Origin: Welwitschia mirabilis
Taxonomy: Eukaryota > Gnetophyta > Gnetopsida > Welwitschiales
Length of the DNA: 64,000 nt
Direction of reading: 5' to 3'
Assembly (NCBI GenBank): GCA_051453625.1
Contig: JBOZIK010000001.1
Span: forward strand, 272,071,493-272,135,492
The translations under genes were made by a program, and so were the position numbers. A model generated the notes under the pieces. The model did not search any database. It was given only the letters and a program-made list of their open reading frames with translations, and was not told the DNA's origin. Of the stretch, positions 12,238 through 24,960 are shown in pieces. How positions within the stretch are numbered: position 1 is the stretch's first letter; the number at the start of each line of letters is the position of its first letter.

Positions 12238-14110
12238 GATAAGCAAAAAGTAGCAGGAGCTTCTAGAGGTAAAGAACAAGCCACAAAATAAACTAGATCT
12301 CAATATGAACCTCCGTTTTATCATGAGCCACCTAAAAGGATATTTATGACATGGTCAAGAAACTCCATAATTACAAAAATAACACTCATTTTGAGAAGAG
12401 ATGTAGGGATTAGATCATGAGCCACTTTATTTGGCTTAGTTAGAAGATTATTATTTAACTTATTTAGTTTATTCCTAATCTAGTGATAAGAGAGGTTTAT
12501 GAAAACATACATGAAATTAATGATAACACTAGTGCATTTTAAACATAGGTCATAGGTACTAATTTTCATATTGTTTTAAGTTTTATTAATTCTCTACTTG
12601 ATACAGATGATACCAATGTTTTTAGATTTTATAATAATTAATTTAGAGAGATTTTTAGTTTTAAAATTATCAATGTGTTTAGATGTCAAATGAGTAATGT
12701 TTTATTTAGTCATAGTAGAATGAACTTTGTTAAGAATATTAAAAGAAAGGGCATGATCCATGATGCCTCTTTTCTTAGTTTTATGACTTTTTACAACATT
12801 TTGGTTAGAGGAGGTAGTTACAACTATTGCAAACCCATGTAAACCATCATTGTATATTGCTTACTTACAAGTCTTTAGATAGATTTGATTATTCTATTAT
12901 GTATGAATATTATTTTATTATTTTGTAAAGGGTAGATTTTGGGTCGTCCATGTCTTATCAACTTGATACTTAGCCATGTAAACATCTCAGTGTCATGGGT
13001 AAACCTTATCAAGAAAAAGAAATCATTGACAAAATTCAATAAGAAATGGAGAGAACCTATGATGCTAGGAGAGGGCACAAGTAAAAGGACATCATAGATG
13101 TAGGGATCAATCTCCACTACTACTAATAGTGCTTCCATCATAAAAAATAAATGTTCTAAGGTTAAAGAAACATAGATCTATAACAAGCAAAGAAGAGGCA
13201 CCAATAGAGAATTGGAAATTCATAAGGACTTCCACATGGTCAAACTCAGAGGAGGAGTCAGATGTAAAGGAAGAAGCAAGATCATTAGATCCATTTTGCA
13301 TCAGATATGACTTAGGCCAAGTAGCAAATAATGAGTCTCCAGAGGAGTCTTCTAGAGATGAGGAATAGGTTTAGGGGATGTACCAAACTTCCATAGAGAT
13401 ACATAGGCAGGGAGAGCCACAGGCTCAAGGTCCTTCTTAGTAGGGATCAGTATTATAGGAGATCAAGTCTAAGATCTCAGATGCTTCACCATTTATCTTT
13501 CATTATCCTCATTATAAGATTCCATTTCATATATCTACATAGATATCATTATCACCTAAACTCTCTTCATTATTACATGCACCTTTTCCATCTCTAGTTT
13601 TTTCACCATTACCTCCACCTTCTCATATATATTTCTTTAGGTTTAACTAATCTCATCTATTTAACTTTTACTTCCCTTCATAGAGACAACCACCATTAGC
13701 TTCTTATAGACTTCTATCACTCCTTAATCATATTAGCATAGGAGGAGATAAATCTTTCAGGGCCTTGTTAAGACATCACAACTCTCCTCTAGGAAGAGGC
13801 ACACACCATCACCTACTTCATTGTCATCATACACATAGTTCATCTATACCATCCATAATAGAGATGATAGAGATAAAGAAGACTAAGTTAAGCACTATAG
13901 ATGATTTAGATATCAGTGATTAGAGCCTTTTGTTAATGTTCAAAAATAGGAATAAGTATATAATAAATTAGTTGAATACTTTAGCTTCTAGATTGAGGAC
14001 ACTCTATTGAGATTGGAGCTCTTAACTATGAGATCTTGGATTGGATCCAGAAGTATCATCATTTATATTGATTACCCCTTTTTAACATGTTGGCACACAT
14101 TCATGTTATT
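12238..14110 (+). pseudogene. Accessory ORF after gag, PF20167-like, broken
   Basis: This remnant occupies the place of the env-like or accessory ORF of SIRE-type elements. Reading several frames in turn gives a basic start ('ASRGKEQATK'), 'SQYEPPFYHEPPKRIF', then 'REVYENIHEINDN' at about 12493-12535, and 'MNFVKNIKRKGMIHDASF' with 'FYNILVRGGSYNY' at about 12720-12830. This order resembles the family Pfam calls putative plant transposon protein (PF20167, recalled, not searched). The C-terminal part is Ser/Glu-rich (13180-13370) and then Pro-rich ('SPLPPPSHIYFF', about 13600-13640). No signal peptide or transmembrane segment is convincing, so an envelope function is not supported. Its function is unknown. 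A similar ORF lies in element 2 (43.1 kb) and in the gypsy elements (24 and 55 kb). Confidence 0.55.
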
Positions 14111-14605
14111 AAATACTATCTATTAATATCATGCTTATTATTTCATGTATTGTGTTTGACACAATTATTATTCTTATCTTGTTCTTTCAGTATCATACTA
14201 TTGCATATATACAAATCTGATTATGTTGTTGATCTAAATATTTATGATTTAGTGACTAGCATACAATTGAACTTCATGCTCTAAAAAATGACACATTATC
14301 ACTAGTATATTAATTATCAAATGTTTATATGTTTTACTCTTTTTATACATAGGTGAATGACAATTACATTGATTTATCATCTATTATTGTAATTTTTACA
14401 AATAGCTTAAGTGATTCTAAAGTTTGATTCTTTAAGTGATCCATATATCTATATAGTTTTTTTATTTTAAATGGCATAAATCATTATTAATGCAATAAAA
14501 TATCATGTGTATTTCTCTAGAATAAAATGTCTTATTTCAATTGATTAGTTGAGATTGCACTAATGAGACTTGCCTAGTTTTGGACATAATAAAAAAGGAG
14601 GAGAT
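14111..14605 (+). promoter_or_regulatory. 3' leader with polypurine tract
   Basis: The stretch is A+T-rich and noncoding up to the polypurine tract 'aaaaaaggaggagat' at 14591-14605, which directly abuts the 3' LTR and would prime plus-strand DNA synthesis. Confidence 0.75.
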
Positions 14606-15925
14606 TATTGGAAAATCTGGTTTTGATGAATTCACTTGTCAAATATTTTATGTCTTTGTGTAGAAAGGTTATTATAGCTAAATGAAACCTTGATAGGCAT
14701 AAGATCATAAGGATCTTCAAATACATAATCTTATGAAAAGGATCAAATGCTAAACTATAAAATCAATTGAGTGAAGATGTCTAAGAAATTAAAGATGTTT
14801 TAAGTATAGATGTCTAGAAACATGAAGACATCTTGAATGTACTAAGCTAAAATAGGTAGCAAAGTTAATTCATTTTTTACTAATATCTTATGTTTTAGGT
14901 AAGAAATCAACTTGTACATCATGGATTTGTGATAAAAAAGATTCAAGGATACTATAGTGAAAAATTCATCAGAATCTCGATAAGTTAACTCAATATGTAT
15001 ACAAAGATGAAAATGTTTAAAATGAAGACATCTACAAATTCAAGATGTCTTGGAATAAAGTTCATATTAATTAAAATCTAGGATATGTGCTATATTTTAA
15101 TAGTCATTATAAATTCAAATAGCTATCTTTTAAGATCAAACAACTAGATTATTTTTAACATTATGAAGCATTAACATTAAAAAAAAAAAAGAGAACATTT
15201 AGCACTTTATTAAATTAATCAAACTTAGAGATCTTGAAAGCATAAGTAAAGGGAACCTCCATAAAGATATTAAAAGATTTAATAGCAAGAAGCTAGTATT
15301 TGTTCATCTTTTAGATTTAGATATTTATTGCAATCATCTTCTTCATTCATACTTATGATAGCAACAATAACTTCAAGGATTATAAAGGCTTCATTAAAGA
15401 ATATTTAGGCTTACTATTGTATTACATTTTGATTATTCATTATGGACTATTTTATTATTGAATATTGTTGTAGAGTTCATTTTGTAAATATTACATACAT
15501 TGTAAGGCTGTAGGGTGTGCATTGATTATTGTGATTTTAGGCACTTATTGAATGTAAGATTATTGTTTAGCCAAAAACCCATTATTTCTTTATGGAGGAA
15601 AGAGTACTACCTTGTGAGGAGACTATCATTATTATAAAGGTTTATGGTGCAACTATAAAAACCACTATTCCATTAAGAGGGGAAGAGTTATTCCTTGTAA
15701 TAAGACTCTCACTTATTGATGGTTTACTAGAAAATCACTATTTATTGTAGCTTAATAATTTTTAGAGGTGTGAATAGAAGCTACCACTATGTGTGAACAT
15801 GCCCAGGTTGGGAAACCACGATATTTGATAAGATCTTCCATTAAGCATTTTCATTCTATTATTTGGTTTAAAAATTATTTGATGGAACTCATTCATTCCT
15901 ATCCTCTAAGATAGATTGATTCTCA
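14606..15925 (+). repeat. 3' LTR of copia element 1
   Basis: It starts 'tattggaaaatctggttttg' (TG changed to TA) and ends 'ttctca', matching the 5' LTR in sequence and order. It carries the AGATGTCTT/AAGACATCT motif at least five times in its first 450 bases. Its length of about 1.3 kb is normal for the SIRE/Maximus group. Confidence 0.85.
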
Positions 15926-16277
15926 ATTAAAGGTTTTAAGCATTTATGTTATTTTCATGTTAGATATTAAGGCTATGATTCATTCCTTTCTCACTCTATT
16001 TGGTAAACAATACATTTTCACCCCATAATCTTGTAATATGTAATTATTTTGTGATAGTTATAGATCTAATTTATGCAAGGCTTTATTATTTTTATTACTA
16101 TGTTTATCCCTTGGAAAAAATAATAGTTAGGGATATAAATCAAATATAAGTCCTAGCTTTATTAGTAAAAATTAGGTTCTAGTTTTTCCTAAATTTGTAT
16201 CTTGGGATGATCCTCATACTCATAACATTTACATTGATATAAAATTATAGTAAAAACTTCACTAAAGTATTAATTAA
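15926..16277. other. Flanking DNA, no recognisable gene
   Basis: A+T-rich sequence between the 3' LTR and the minisatellite; nothing was recognised. Confidence 0.5.
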
Positions 16278-16930
16278 GAATCATAACATACTATAATAAA
16301 CTTGTAAGCACTAGTTAAAAATCATAATGTTGTATAGTTGTTCTTTAATCTTTCATTTAAATTCATGATGCACTCTAGTGATTATAGAGATTAGAAAATA
16401 GAAGCACGATATCCTATAATTAATATTTAAGTATATTAAAAACTATTATGGATTATAATTACTGTTGAGGCTAAAAATTATAAACATAATTACTTATAGT
16501 TAATCTATAGAATTTTATTTAGAATCATAACATATTTAATTTAATTTATAGGCATTAGCTTAAAATCATAATTTCTTATGATTAATCTACATGCTATGAT
16601 TTAGAACCATGGAGTTCTAAAGTTAGTCTATAAGCTCTAATCAAAAAGCATGATAGCCTCTAGTAATTTTATATTCTTCATTTATACTCATTATCTTATA
16701 AATTTAATATATAAACATTGATTTAGAATTATGAAACCCTATAGTTAATCTACACATCTTGATTAAAATCATACTATTCTATAATAACTATATAGTTTTA
16801 ATCAAAGAAATAACACTTTATAGATAATCCATAAAGTCTACTTTATAATAATAACATCCTATAGTAATTTTATTAGCCTTATTTCAAAATTATAGCACTT
16901 TATAATTAGTTCTTAGGCCTTAATTTATAA
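16278..16930. repeat. Decayed minisatellite, unit about 41 bp
   Basis: About sixteen imperfect head-to-tail units of mostly 39-46 bp run on a common plan: 'aatcataacat', then 'cctatagttaatctat', then 'aagctttgattta'. Clear units start near 16278, 16318, 16498, 16527, 16565, 16605, 16646, 16728, 16767, 16806 and 16846. One unit near 16670-16725 is longer. Identity between units is low, so the array is old. It has no reading frame and lies just outside the 3' LTR of element 1. Confidence 0.75.
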
Positions 16931-19900
16931 GTTAGAAGTTGTCATTCTCAATTCTCCCTAAGAGAAGAAGAACAGAAATGTAGATAAATACCTAGTTTTT
17001 CCAATAGGAATTTAAATTACTAGTTTTTTTAAAACTTGAAGGTTATTACTCTAATGAGGTAATCAAGTTTAATAAATTTTTATATGTGAATGAATTTTCT
17101 ATGATACCATTAGTAGATCTAAGAAGTTTATTACTATAGTGGAGATTCACCTATTAGTTCTATTTGCAACACCCCATCCTCTCATTACTACTTCTATGTT
17201 TATGGATTTACTTTCCTCTACATGCTTTATTTCTATATTTCCTTTTAAGATAGAGAAAGGACTATATTACCTCTTCCCTAACATTATTTCCAAATAATAG
17301 GATCTCTTCTCTTTAATTGAATAAATCAAAAGACTAGAAGTGATGATTCTTTCTTAAGAATCTTAGTGGTTATAATGGTATGATATCTTTTATTAAAGAT
17401 ACTAATGCAACTATAATTTTGAGAAGGATTTTCAAACAACAAAATTGGGAAATTTTTTTAATTCTATCTAATAGATGACACCTAGAACCTAAGATACTAT
17501 ATCATTAAGATGTTCATCAATGATTGGAAAACCTCTCATTGAATGAGAAGGCATAAAATGAGGTAATTAGAGGAACTAATAATTGAGCATAAGATATTAA
17601 ATGTACTCTTTATTTTCTTACATATTTATAAAATATTAAAAAAATCATGTTTTATTAAAGCCTTTATTTATTTTATATATAAGATAATATTATTCTACTT
17701 TGACATAATAATACAGTGCTCCAAAATAAGGTTACTCAATTGGAGGTAGGCCATGTTAAAGTTTTATAAAAATATTCATACATTAAATACCTAAAACAAG
17801 TTTTAAATAAAGTCTTAGAGAGGATTGTAGTAAAAAATAAGAGCTTTTTACTTTTAATTACAAATTCCACATCTCTAAGGAACATTTGAAGTCATCCATA
17901 TAGTGCATTATATTGTCACTGAATCACTATTAATATAATGCCATACCTATGGATTACCACTTTCTAATGACACTAAGGGGGAGATTCTTCCTAAGATGAT
18001 TGAGACCTTACCCAAAGATTCTTATTGACATGATCCTTAAGGTTAACTTATTTTGTTCAGAGGTAGTACTTTCCTCTTATTTTAGTCATTCTGAAATCCC
18101 ATTTTTCTTTTTACATGGAACATCTTTTTACTATCCCTTTAAAATTAACCTTTTATTATGTCATATGAATTTTTCCTTTTTTTAAATCTCTCTTCCTAAT
18201 AGAAAATTGGTTAAAGGAAATGTTTATATTTATACTTTTTAACATTAAAAAAAAGAATTATGTGATGAATCAGTTTACTCTAATACCAATTTTTATGTTT
18301 CATTGTCTTCAAATTTAACATGGCAATGAAATTAGAGTTAAGTAATTTAAGGTTATAATAAAATAAGTAAAAATATGAAATGAATATATGCTATACATGA
18401 TATATAAATACATTAAAATTTTTTAAAAAGACAAAAAACTTATCTTTATTAACTCTATAGCATTCTCTATCCAACCTTGAATAGTCATCACCAAGGAGGT
18501 TAATTTGGCTTAATAGAATATCTAGGAGATTATACTACCTAGTTCTTTTCTCTATGACTACTAGGAATCTAGCTCAAGGCTCTCAAAAATTTCAAGCACA
18601 CCTATATGTTTATGCCTTAACTAAACCATTCTTTTAACTTTGAGAAAAGGTTAGAAGTAACTATTACATCTTCTTCATAAGGGTCATATCACTTGAATAG
18701 ATAGTAACAACTTCCCTGTCTTAATTATAAGTTTTTCCTTATGAAAAAAATAATTTAATTCATTTAATAATGCATCATTATTAACTTACTAATTAAAACA
18801 ATTTATTTCATAATAACATTCTTAATTTTAACAAATACATAACCACATATCAACTGATGTCTCACATAATGATGACTTTTACTATACTATGAGGGCTTAG
18901 AAAGATCATCTTCATAAATTATAAGTAAGTATATATCTTTAACATTATCCATGTAATTATTTTGTAAAGTATTAAAAAATTATAATTTTATGTTCATTTT
19001 GATAAATAACATCTTAAGTAAATCATTTTTATAATTTATTAAAGGGTTAGAAATAATAAGGAACAATTCACCTTATATTAGTGGAAATCTCTCAAGATTA
19101 TTTTGCATTTTTAAATACACAAATTCTATTGGATAGTAAAACATACAAAAGTGCACTAAAACATTTCTATTACATCTTTAACAAGTTTACTTACAAAATT
19201 AGCAAGCTGTAACATTATCCTAGTTTTATTTAGTCCTTTTAACCCAAGTTTCTTACAAAGTTAATATAGCATTAAGCTCCTACTATATTTAAAAATTTAT
19301 AAAGTCTTATCCATTATTTTATTATCATTTATACAAAATATAACTAAAAAATCAAGGTCTCTGATATTAGCTAGAATTTCATTTTAAGTTATAGCATTTA
19401 CTTATTCAACTAGGAATATATTATTATTTACATTTTTCTTTCTACTTATTCTATATATATTTTTATGAAATTTTTCATATGTTGAAATAATTTTATTGGA
19501 ATACATTAGTGATGTTAATTTTTAGTTTCCTAAAGATATTATATTTTTCTTCAAGTTTCTACTTCTCTAGAGGTGTTTAAACATATACTAAATGTGAATT
19601 TTTTAGATTCTTCACATTTGTATCTTTCTATGTCACCTTCATCACTATTCTTAGGCTTAAGAAAAGGTTGAGATCCATTGTTCTATGTAGATAATTATTA
19701 TTTATATGGTTAAACATTTTAATTAATTTGCATATCACTTTTAAGTGAAATATAATTTATACCTTTTACATCTTCTTCACCTTGAATTATCTTGACTTTC
19801 TTGAACTTGGTATAAGTTGAGTTGAATACTTACATTTCTCTCTTTAGTTTACTAATTAAAACATGTGGAATGTTGTCTTAATGATTTGATTATTTTTTAT

Positions 19901-21994
19901 TTCAAAATATTTAATAATTTATACTATTTTATTGGTAATCACAACTTAGGATTATAGTATAGGCTTTAATGTACTATTTTAGAATGTTTTTTATTGTCTT
20001 ATTTTTAGATTGATTATACTTCAATGAAATAGATTATTTATTTTTTTAAGTAAAAAAAAAACATAAGATGATTTTTGCATTTTTAATTATATTTATCTTC
20101 ATATAAATATGAGTATTATGTTTAACTAAAAAATTATCTCCTACTTTATATACTACTTACCTATTTAGTCACTACATTTTAATATATATAAATAAAATAC
20201 ATTCATTTGTTCCATGTCCATTAAATTCATAAATTATACATAAATAATTTCCTTAAGTTTACATTATTTAGATGTTTCATGATTATCATCAATTTATAAA
20301 TGCCTCTAAGTATACATCTGTTGGATGATTTGGAGTTTTCTTAGATATATATTTTTCTCTAAATGATCTCTTCTACTTTTTATAACTTTTAGCTATGTTC
20401 TTTAAGGTATCCCATTCTTATTTAGATTCTTTGAATGTAAAAACTTCCTTTAATCATTATTTTAATTAGTTGTTTACTTTGTATTATTAAACCTTCATAC
20501 AAAAAGCTTATAGTTGTCCAAAATTCAAAATCATGTTGGGGAATTTCATTAATAAATCCTTAGAAAATTTCAATTCTATATGGGAAGATTCATTATAGTG
20601 CTATGTTGAACCTGTAATTTTATTTCTCAACCTCATTGGTTTTCATAATTAGGATATTTACATGACCTAATCAATAAGGATTTCATGTAAAATAGCTAAT
20701 ATTTTACTTTTTATTTCAAGAAAAAATAAAATAATTTTATCATAGTTGCATCATATTTATCACCTACTTATGAGACCATTAGCATAATAGCTTTAAACCT
20801 AAAGATATGTTCATGATAATCATTTAAATGAAGGCCATAAAATTTAGATAAAGGATTGATAATAGTTAATTTTATTTGAAAACATTTTTATGTGGAGATA
20901 AAACCATTCACAAATAAGTAGCTAAGAGTTTAGATTTTCTTAAAGGTTTTAGCATTATCTTAGGAGAAATCAAATAAATATTATATTTATCATGTTCAAA
21001 CATGGTTGTATTTATTAATGAACCCCTACCTAATTATGGGTTTAAAATTGAAAAGTAGAGGTTTTACTCATCCAAAAATATGGCTTAATGTAGTCTTTAT
21101 AAAAGTAATTCAAAATGGGTTTAAATTTTTCTTTCTTCATAAAATTCTTTTTAGGATTAATTGATAGAGGTCTTAATTCAATAATGCATGAAAGGTCAAT
21201 ATTACTAGTAATATTTGTAGGATATATTACTAATTCAAAAATAATAAAATTAATGCAAAGAATAATTCTCCATTCTAAATGATTTAATAAATGTAAAATG
21301 AATGGAAGAAATCAATAAAACATACAACAACATAGGTTTTTAAAATAAAATTTAATAGAAAATATAGAATATGAAAATTTTAAATTTATGTTATTTTGAA
21401 TAGGAGGCTTAACAAAATAAGTTTCAAAAATTAAAAACTAATGTAGTAATAAAATATACACCATAGAAAGTATACAACATAATAATATAAAATTAGAACC
21501 CTATCCTCCTTAGAGACAATAAAAGAAAAGACCAAAAAGAGTACACTTAGATAGATATGGGGTTCAAAGAAACCAATCTATGGTAGACACTACATAGATC
21601 CAAATGCTTCTTTAATCTACATACTTTGTACTCTTTTATGATAATTTTTTTTAATATTTTGATAGTAACCTATATAAATATAAAGATGAAAATTTTCTAA
21701 AAAATAAATATATTTTTTAATAAGCCAAAAAAACATTAATCATAATCCTCGATAATGATGCCTAAGATTTACTAAAACTTGGTAATTTATATTCAAAGAA
21801 ATATTTAGAAAGATTTCTTAGAAACCAAGGCATATGTAATAGTCTTCAAATAAAAATTAGGTTATCTATTTTAGTACAAATGCCCTTAGTTGTAATTCTT
21901 TCATAAGGATTATAAGGAAATTTTAAAGCTTGTGATGCATAATGGAGAGATATTAAAGAATGTCTTAGAAAATGTGAAAATTTAAATAATATTA
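16931..21994. other. 5 kb without a recognisable element
   Basis: Frames longer than about 60 codons are absent and I recognise no LTR or conserved domain. The minus strand at about 20200-21150 has a coding-like texture: a frame with only occasional stops, such as 'NIYLISPKIMLKPLRK' near 20960. I cannot assign it. A purine run 'aagggggagat' at 17977-17988 resembles a polypurine tract but has no LTR after it. The region may be an older retroelement that has decayed past recognition. Confidence 0.5.
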
Positions 21995-23173
21995 TTGTGA
22001 TGTAAATTTGTGCAATTCTTAAGTTCTTGACTAATCCCTATTAATCATATATACTTGCAGAAAAACACACACTAGTATAATGAGAGTTAATCTAAATGTC
22101 ATACTCCATTGAAGGCATTAGGTTAGAAGTTAGAGAATTGATTTAGCAAAGAATTTTTGGTCTTTTCTGATTAAGAAAATGAAATATGAGTAATGAAAAA
22201 ATACAATGCAAAATGAATGCTAATGTAATGCTAATGAATTAGATGTGAATGGAATAATTCTAAATACTAGATATATTCACTTATTGATTTATTATCACTA
22301 AGAAGGATACTTATAACCTAGATCAATTAGAAAATAACTATCACTTAACTTATGTAGCTATAAGACACATTAAAAAAGTATATAACTGAATGAAACTATA
22401 GTAGCTATGGAAATGCAACATAAAATAAAATGCATATACTAAATTAATTATGTCAAGCTCTTATCACATAAGTTATTCTCATGAACTGTATCAACTGTGA
22501 AGCTATCATAGCATTATAATTAACATAAATTGTAAAAGAATTACACGCAATAGAAATATATCAAGATTTTATTAATTAAGATCAAACATCCACTTATAAA
22601 GTAGTGGCACCTTAACGAAGGGTACACAACCCAACACTAAGGAAGACTCCTCTCTGTAGCTAGGTTGAACCTCTTATTCTTTGATCTCTCATTGCAATAT
22701 TTCAAGTAAAAATAGATTATTAAATGTGAGTGAGGACAAGGATATATTTATAGCTCAACATGGATGATTTTGAAAATGAAAGCCTAGCAACTCAAATGAA
22801 TGCACAATTATATTTTAAAGGTAATAAATTATATTCATTCATTAGATAAAATAAATGTTGTTGTGATTGTCATCCAAATAAATATGGGGATAATACCTTC
22901 TATCTTTAGTCCATGTTAGTATTCATATTAGCTATGGATGATACCCTCCTAAGCTCTCTAGCTAAGAAAAATTAACCTCTTAGGTTATTGGATGAACCTT
23001 AGAGTGCTAAGTATTAAAACCTACTCGAAATGCCTTCAAATGTGCTAAGAATTGCACGGTTTTATGATTATTTCATTAAATATCTATCATCAAGACTTCA
23101 TCTAAACCTATCTAAATATCTAAAAAAGTATTCAAAATGTCCTATCAAATATATAAAATTTGGCATGGCAATA
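21995..23173 (-). repeat. 3' LTR of gypsy element B (LTR copy 2)
   Basis: It aligns with the copies at 230-1849 and 34191-35850. Shared landmarks are 'aattcttaagttcttgacta', 'cagaaaaacacacactagta', 'agttagagaattgatttagc', one 158-bp-type unit at about 22555-22700, and 'tttggcatggcaata' at the right end. A TATA box on the minus strand (complement of 'gatatatttatagctc', 22740-22755) gives the orientation. The first roughly 450 bases of the other copies (their low-coordinate end) are not seen here. Confidence 0.8.
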
Positions 23174-23192
23174 TATACCCCCATTTAGCTTT
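23174..23192 (-). promoter_or_regulatory. Polypurine tract of gypsy element B
   Basis: 'tatacccccatttag' on the plus strand is 'ctaaatgggggtata' on the minus strand, directly before the TG start of the 3' LTR. This position and composition are those of a plus-strand primer. Confidence 0.6.
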
Positions 23193-23689
23193 GTTAGTCC
23201 CTCATAAAGTAAGCGAACAACTATAAATTCTGAGCCAAATTAACTAAGATAAATAGTAACTAGAAAAACATAAATTAAGTTTAGAAATATTATTAACCAG
23301 GAAACAATATCAAAATCTAATCAACTTACATGGTACCTTTACAAGGTGTGAAATAGAGCTATCATCTGATATGTTGTCTGCCTAACCATGGGAAAGACAG
23401 ACTTTACAAAATAAGAATGAAAATAACGTGTCTAAAAACATGATTATAGAAAATTAGATTACTATAATCTATGTTAGCCTCTTACTTAAAATATTTTTCA
23501 CATTGTAAAATAAAAATTGTATATCATATACAAAAAAGTATTATAAGATATACATGATAACTTAAAAAATAATGATGAGTATGTATAATCAAAACAATGA
23601 TAACTCAAAATAATGTATATAAATCAATAAGTAACTTTTAAGTACAATCCACAAGGAGTAAATACATCAAGAATAATCACAACAACACG
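23193..23689 (-). other. Noncoding tail of gypsy element B
   Basis: A+T-rich sequence between the polypurine tract and the accessory ORF. Its first 30 bases ('ctttgttagtccctcataaa') match the same place in element C ('cttgtcagtccatgataaag', 54041 on). Confidence 0.55.
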
Positions 23690-24960
23690 TCCTTCTAGTG
23701 CTACAGTGAATTCTACATAGGAGCTTATAGGTAGGGGTGGAAAAGGAGGACACTCCTCCTCAACTGAAAAGTATGCATTGAGAGCTATTAAAATGGTAAA
23801 TGTAGTTTCTTCTCCTTAGACCTGTACTACCTCTAGAAGTTTCATTGTAATGCTCTGCTTAATATGCATTACTTAATTTTCTATAGCTATTATCTTCTTC
23901 CTAATTTCTTATACATGTTTCTTAGTCAAAATCATCCTCTACTCCATTATAGCTAGTCTCTACCATATCTTTTTGAATCCCTGGCTCATGGTCTCTTGAA
24001 TATTCTAGACTAAACCTAGAAGAAGAACCTGTAACTACTCTATCTTGATCTCAACTATAGGTCTAATGATCTACTATCTCTCTACCTCTCTAGGGATCTA
24101 GATGCTTATGTTCTATAGGTATCAAACTAAAGTCTATAAATGAGATAGCTTAAACTCACCTACTAGCTTTGGAATATCAAAAAGATGAAAGATGGCATAA
24201 AGGATGTAAGGTTATCCCAATTTCTATGTATGTTATGCCTTAACTATGGCTTGAAACATCCTCCATATGAAAGAGACAAGGTTCATTTGCTTCCCTTGCT
24301 AAAATACTATCAAAATCTAAAAATGAGCTACCATGTAGAAACTATTATGAAATAATGGACTGATGTTTTAAATTAATCCTCTATGGAGGATCCTATAGGA
24401 GAGTGGTTAATGGGTCAGGAACAATCCCTACCTATCTTCTATTACATTTAGTGGAATATCAAGCATTAAGCTATATGCACGATGCTCCTTTATGCTACCT
24501 ATAGAATGTATATGGATACTTCCAAAGCCTTCTAATCCTATAACTCATGTAATATTCCCTATGGTAATAGATACCTCATGCCCATGGATAGTGGCTATAA
24601 TCATGTTCATCATCCATCCATGTGCATATAGTATTTGCTTTATGTTCATGGTATCATTAAGCTCTCTTATCTTTGATGTGAGGTAGTTCTCATGTGCATT
24701 CAAAATCACTCATAACTAAAGGTTTGCCAATATCTAGTCCACCTTAGGCTTAACTCTACTTATAAAATCACCAAAGTATCCTCTCAACCTTAATGGTTGT
24801 AGTTTGTATGGACTATAATCTAGTATGATGAGAAGAGAGATAGACTAGTTTGATCCTATAAATAATTGATGGTATAAGTGGCCCAAGTGATACTTAAGCT
24901 AACATGTTAGCTTGTACCTCAGCCTAGCAAGTCTACTATCTAGTGCATGGTATGCTAAAT
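23690..24960 (-). pseudogene. Accessory ORF of gypsy element B, PF20167-like, broken
   Basis: The DNA matches 54760-55980 of element C along its length, and the match is best at protein level on the minus strand. At about 24684-24370 the frame reads 'KIRELNDTMNIKQILYAHGW', 'ATIHGHEV', 'GLEGFGSIHIHSI', 'AYSLMLDIP' and 'RILHRGLI', against 'GELGSIHIHSI', 'AYSIMLGILPDV' and 'RVLHRGLI' in element C. Shared amino acids despite diverged DNA indicate that this frame was once under selection. Order and spacing resemble the PF20167 family (recalled, not searched). Stops lie within this segment. It sits between integrase and the 3' LTR, the usual place of accessory ORFs in large plant gypsy elements. 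Function unknown. Confidence 0.6.

Larger units (their letters stand above)
8302..15925 (+). mobile_element. Copia element 1: gag and accessory ORF, no pol
   Basis: The element runs 5' LTR (8302-9565), PBS, gag, a motif-rich spacer, an accessory ORF, a polypurine tract and a 3' LTR (14606-15925). Gag resembles SIRE/Maximus-type Ty1/copia. Between the end of gag near 11330 and the accessory ORF near 12240 there is no room for, and no trace of, protease, integrase, RT or RNase H, which together need about 3 kb. The element is therefore a pol-less, non-autonomous derivative or one with an internal deletion. The two LTRs are well diverged, so insertion is old. No target-site duplication could be recognised. 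Confidence 0.82.

Noticed and set aside
12238-14110. Envelope protein (retrovirus-like)
   Set aside because: Position fits the env-like ORF of SIRE elements, but no signal peptide, cleavage site or membrane anchor is visible; the PF20167-like reading is better supported.
17977-17988. Polypurine tract-like 'aagggggagat'
   Set aside because: It is not followed by TG or by any sequence that recurs as an LTR.
24492-24686. 64-codon plus-strand frame
   Set aside because: Antisense to the gypsy accessory ORF, where the minus strand matches element C at protein level.
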